Source: Neptunomonas sp.
GTDB lineage: Bacteria > Pseudomonadota > Gammaproteobacteria > Pseudomonadales > Balneatricaceae
DNA length: 6,227 bases
Assembly (NCBI GenBank): GCA_004195305.1
Contig: SDWN01000902.1
Location: 1 to 6,227 of the forward strand
Direction: 5' to 3'
The notes under the pieces are model-generated. The model was not told where the DNA came from and did no database searches. It saw nothing but the letters and a program-made list of their open reading frames with translations. The translations under genes were made by a program, and so were the position numbers. Shown here one piece after another: positions 6,212 through 6,227 of this stretch (its first letter is position 1; each line of letters starts with the position of its first letter).

Positions 6212-6227
6212 GGCGCTCCTGTGGCTG

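Overview
The window is a piece of a gammaproteobacterial chromosome. HemF next to AroE, a roughly 790-residue Lon-family protease and a SpoIIAA-like protein of the DUF3478 type together suggest Pseudomonadales/Oceanospirillales relatives; this is inferred from gene content and protein character, not from a search. The left end is a genuine contig edge: bases 1-19 are exactly the Tn5 mosaic end used in Nextera libraries, so they are untrimmed adapter and not genome.

Layout: adapter (1-19); a 162-bp leader without a gene (20-181); an MFS transporter of the YnfM type on the + strand (182-1387); then, all on the - strand, a small SpoIIAA-like (STAS/SEC14 fold) protein (1478-1861), a Lon-family AAA+ protease (2018-4390), shikimate dehydrogenase aroE (4463-5287) and oxygen-dependent coproporphyrinogen III oxidase hemF (5291-6208 or 6211). 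In transcription order the minus-strand genes are hemF, aroE, lon-like, SpoIIAA-like. hemF and aroE are 3 bp apart and surely co-transcribed. HemF is the penultimate-stage oxygen-dependent oxidase of heme synthesis and AroE reduces 3-dehydroshikimate on the way to aromatic amino acids. The Lon-like gene lies 72 bp further on and may have its own weak promoter. The MFS gene converges on this cluster.

The unusual part is 1276-2078. The SpoIIAA-like gene is flanked on both sides by imperfect direct duplications of its neighbours' 3' ends: a 154/141-bp tandem repeat holding the ends of both the MFS and SpoIIAA-like genes, and an 87-bp tandem repeat holding the last 18 codons and the stop of the Lon-like gene. 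Ten substitutions outside the indel boundaries and outside the poorly conserved spacer are all silent in the relevant gene frame. The two copies therefore look like alleles that diverged under selection in separate genomes before being joined. The simplest reading is that the SpoIIAA-like gene was swapped in from a related strain on a fragment of about 560 bp whose ends overshot into both neighbours; a strain-chimeric assembly would look the same. No RNA genes, CRISPR arrays or insertion sequences were seen.
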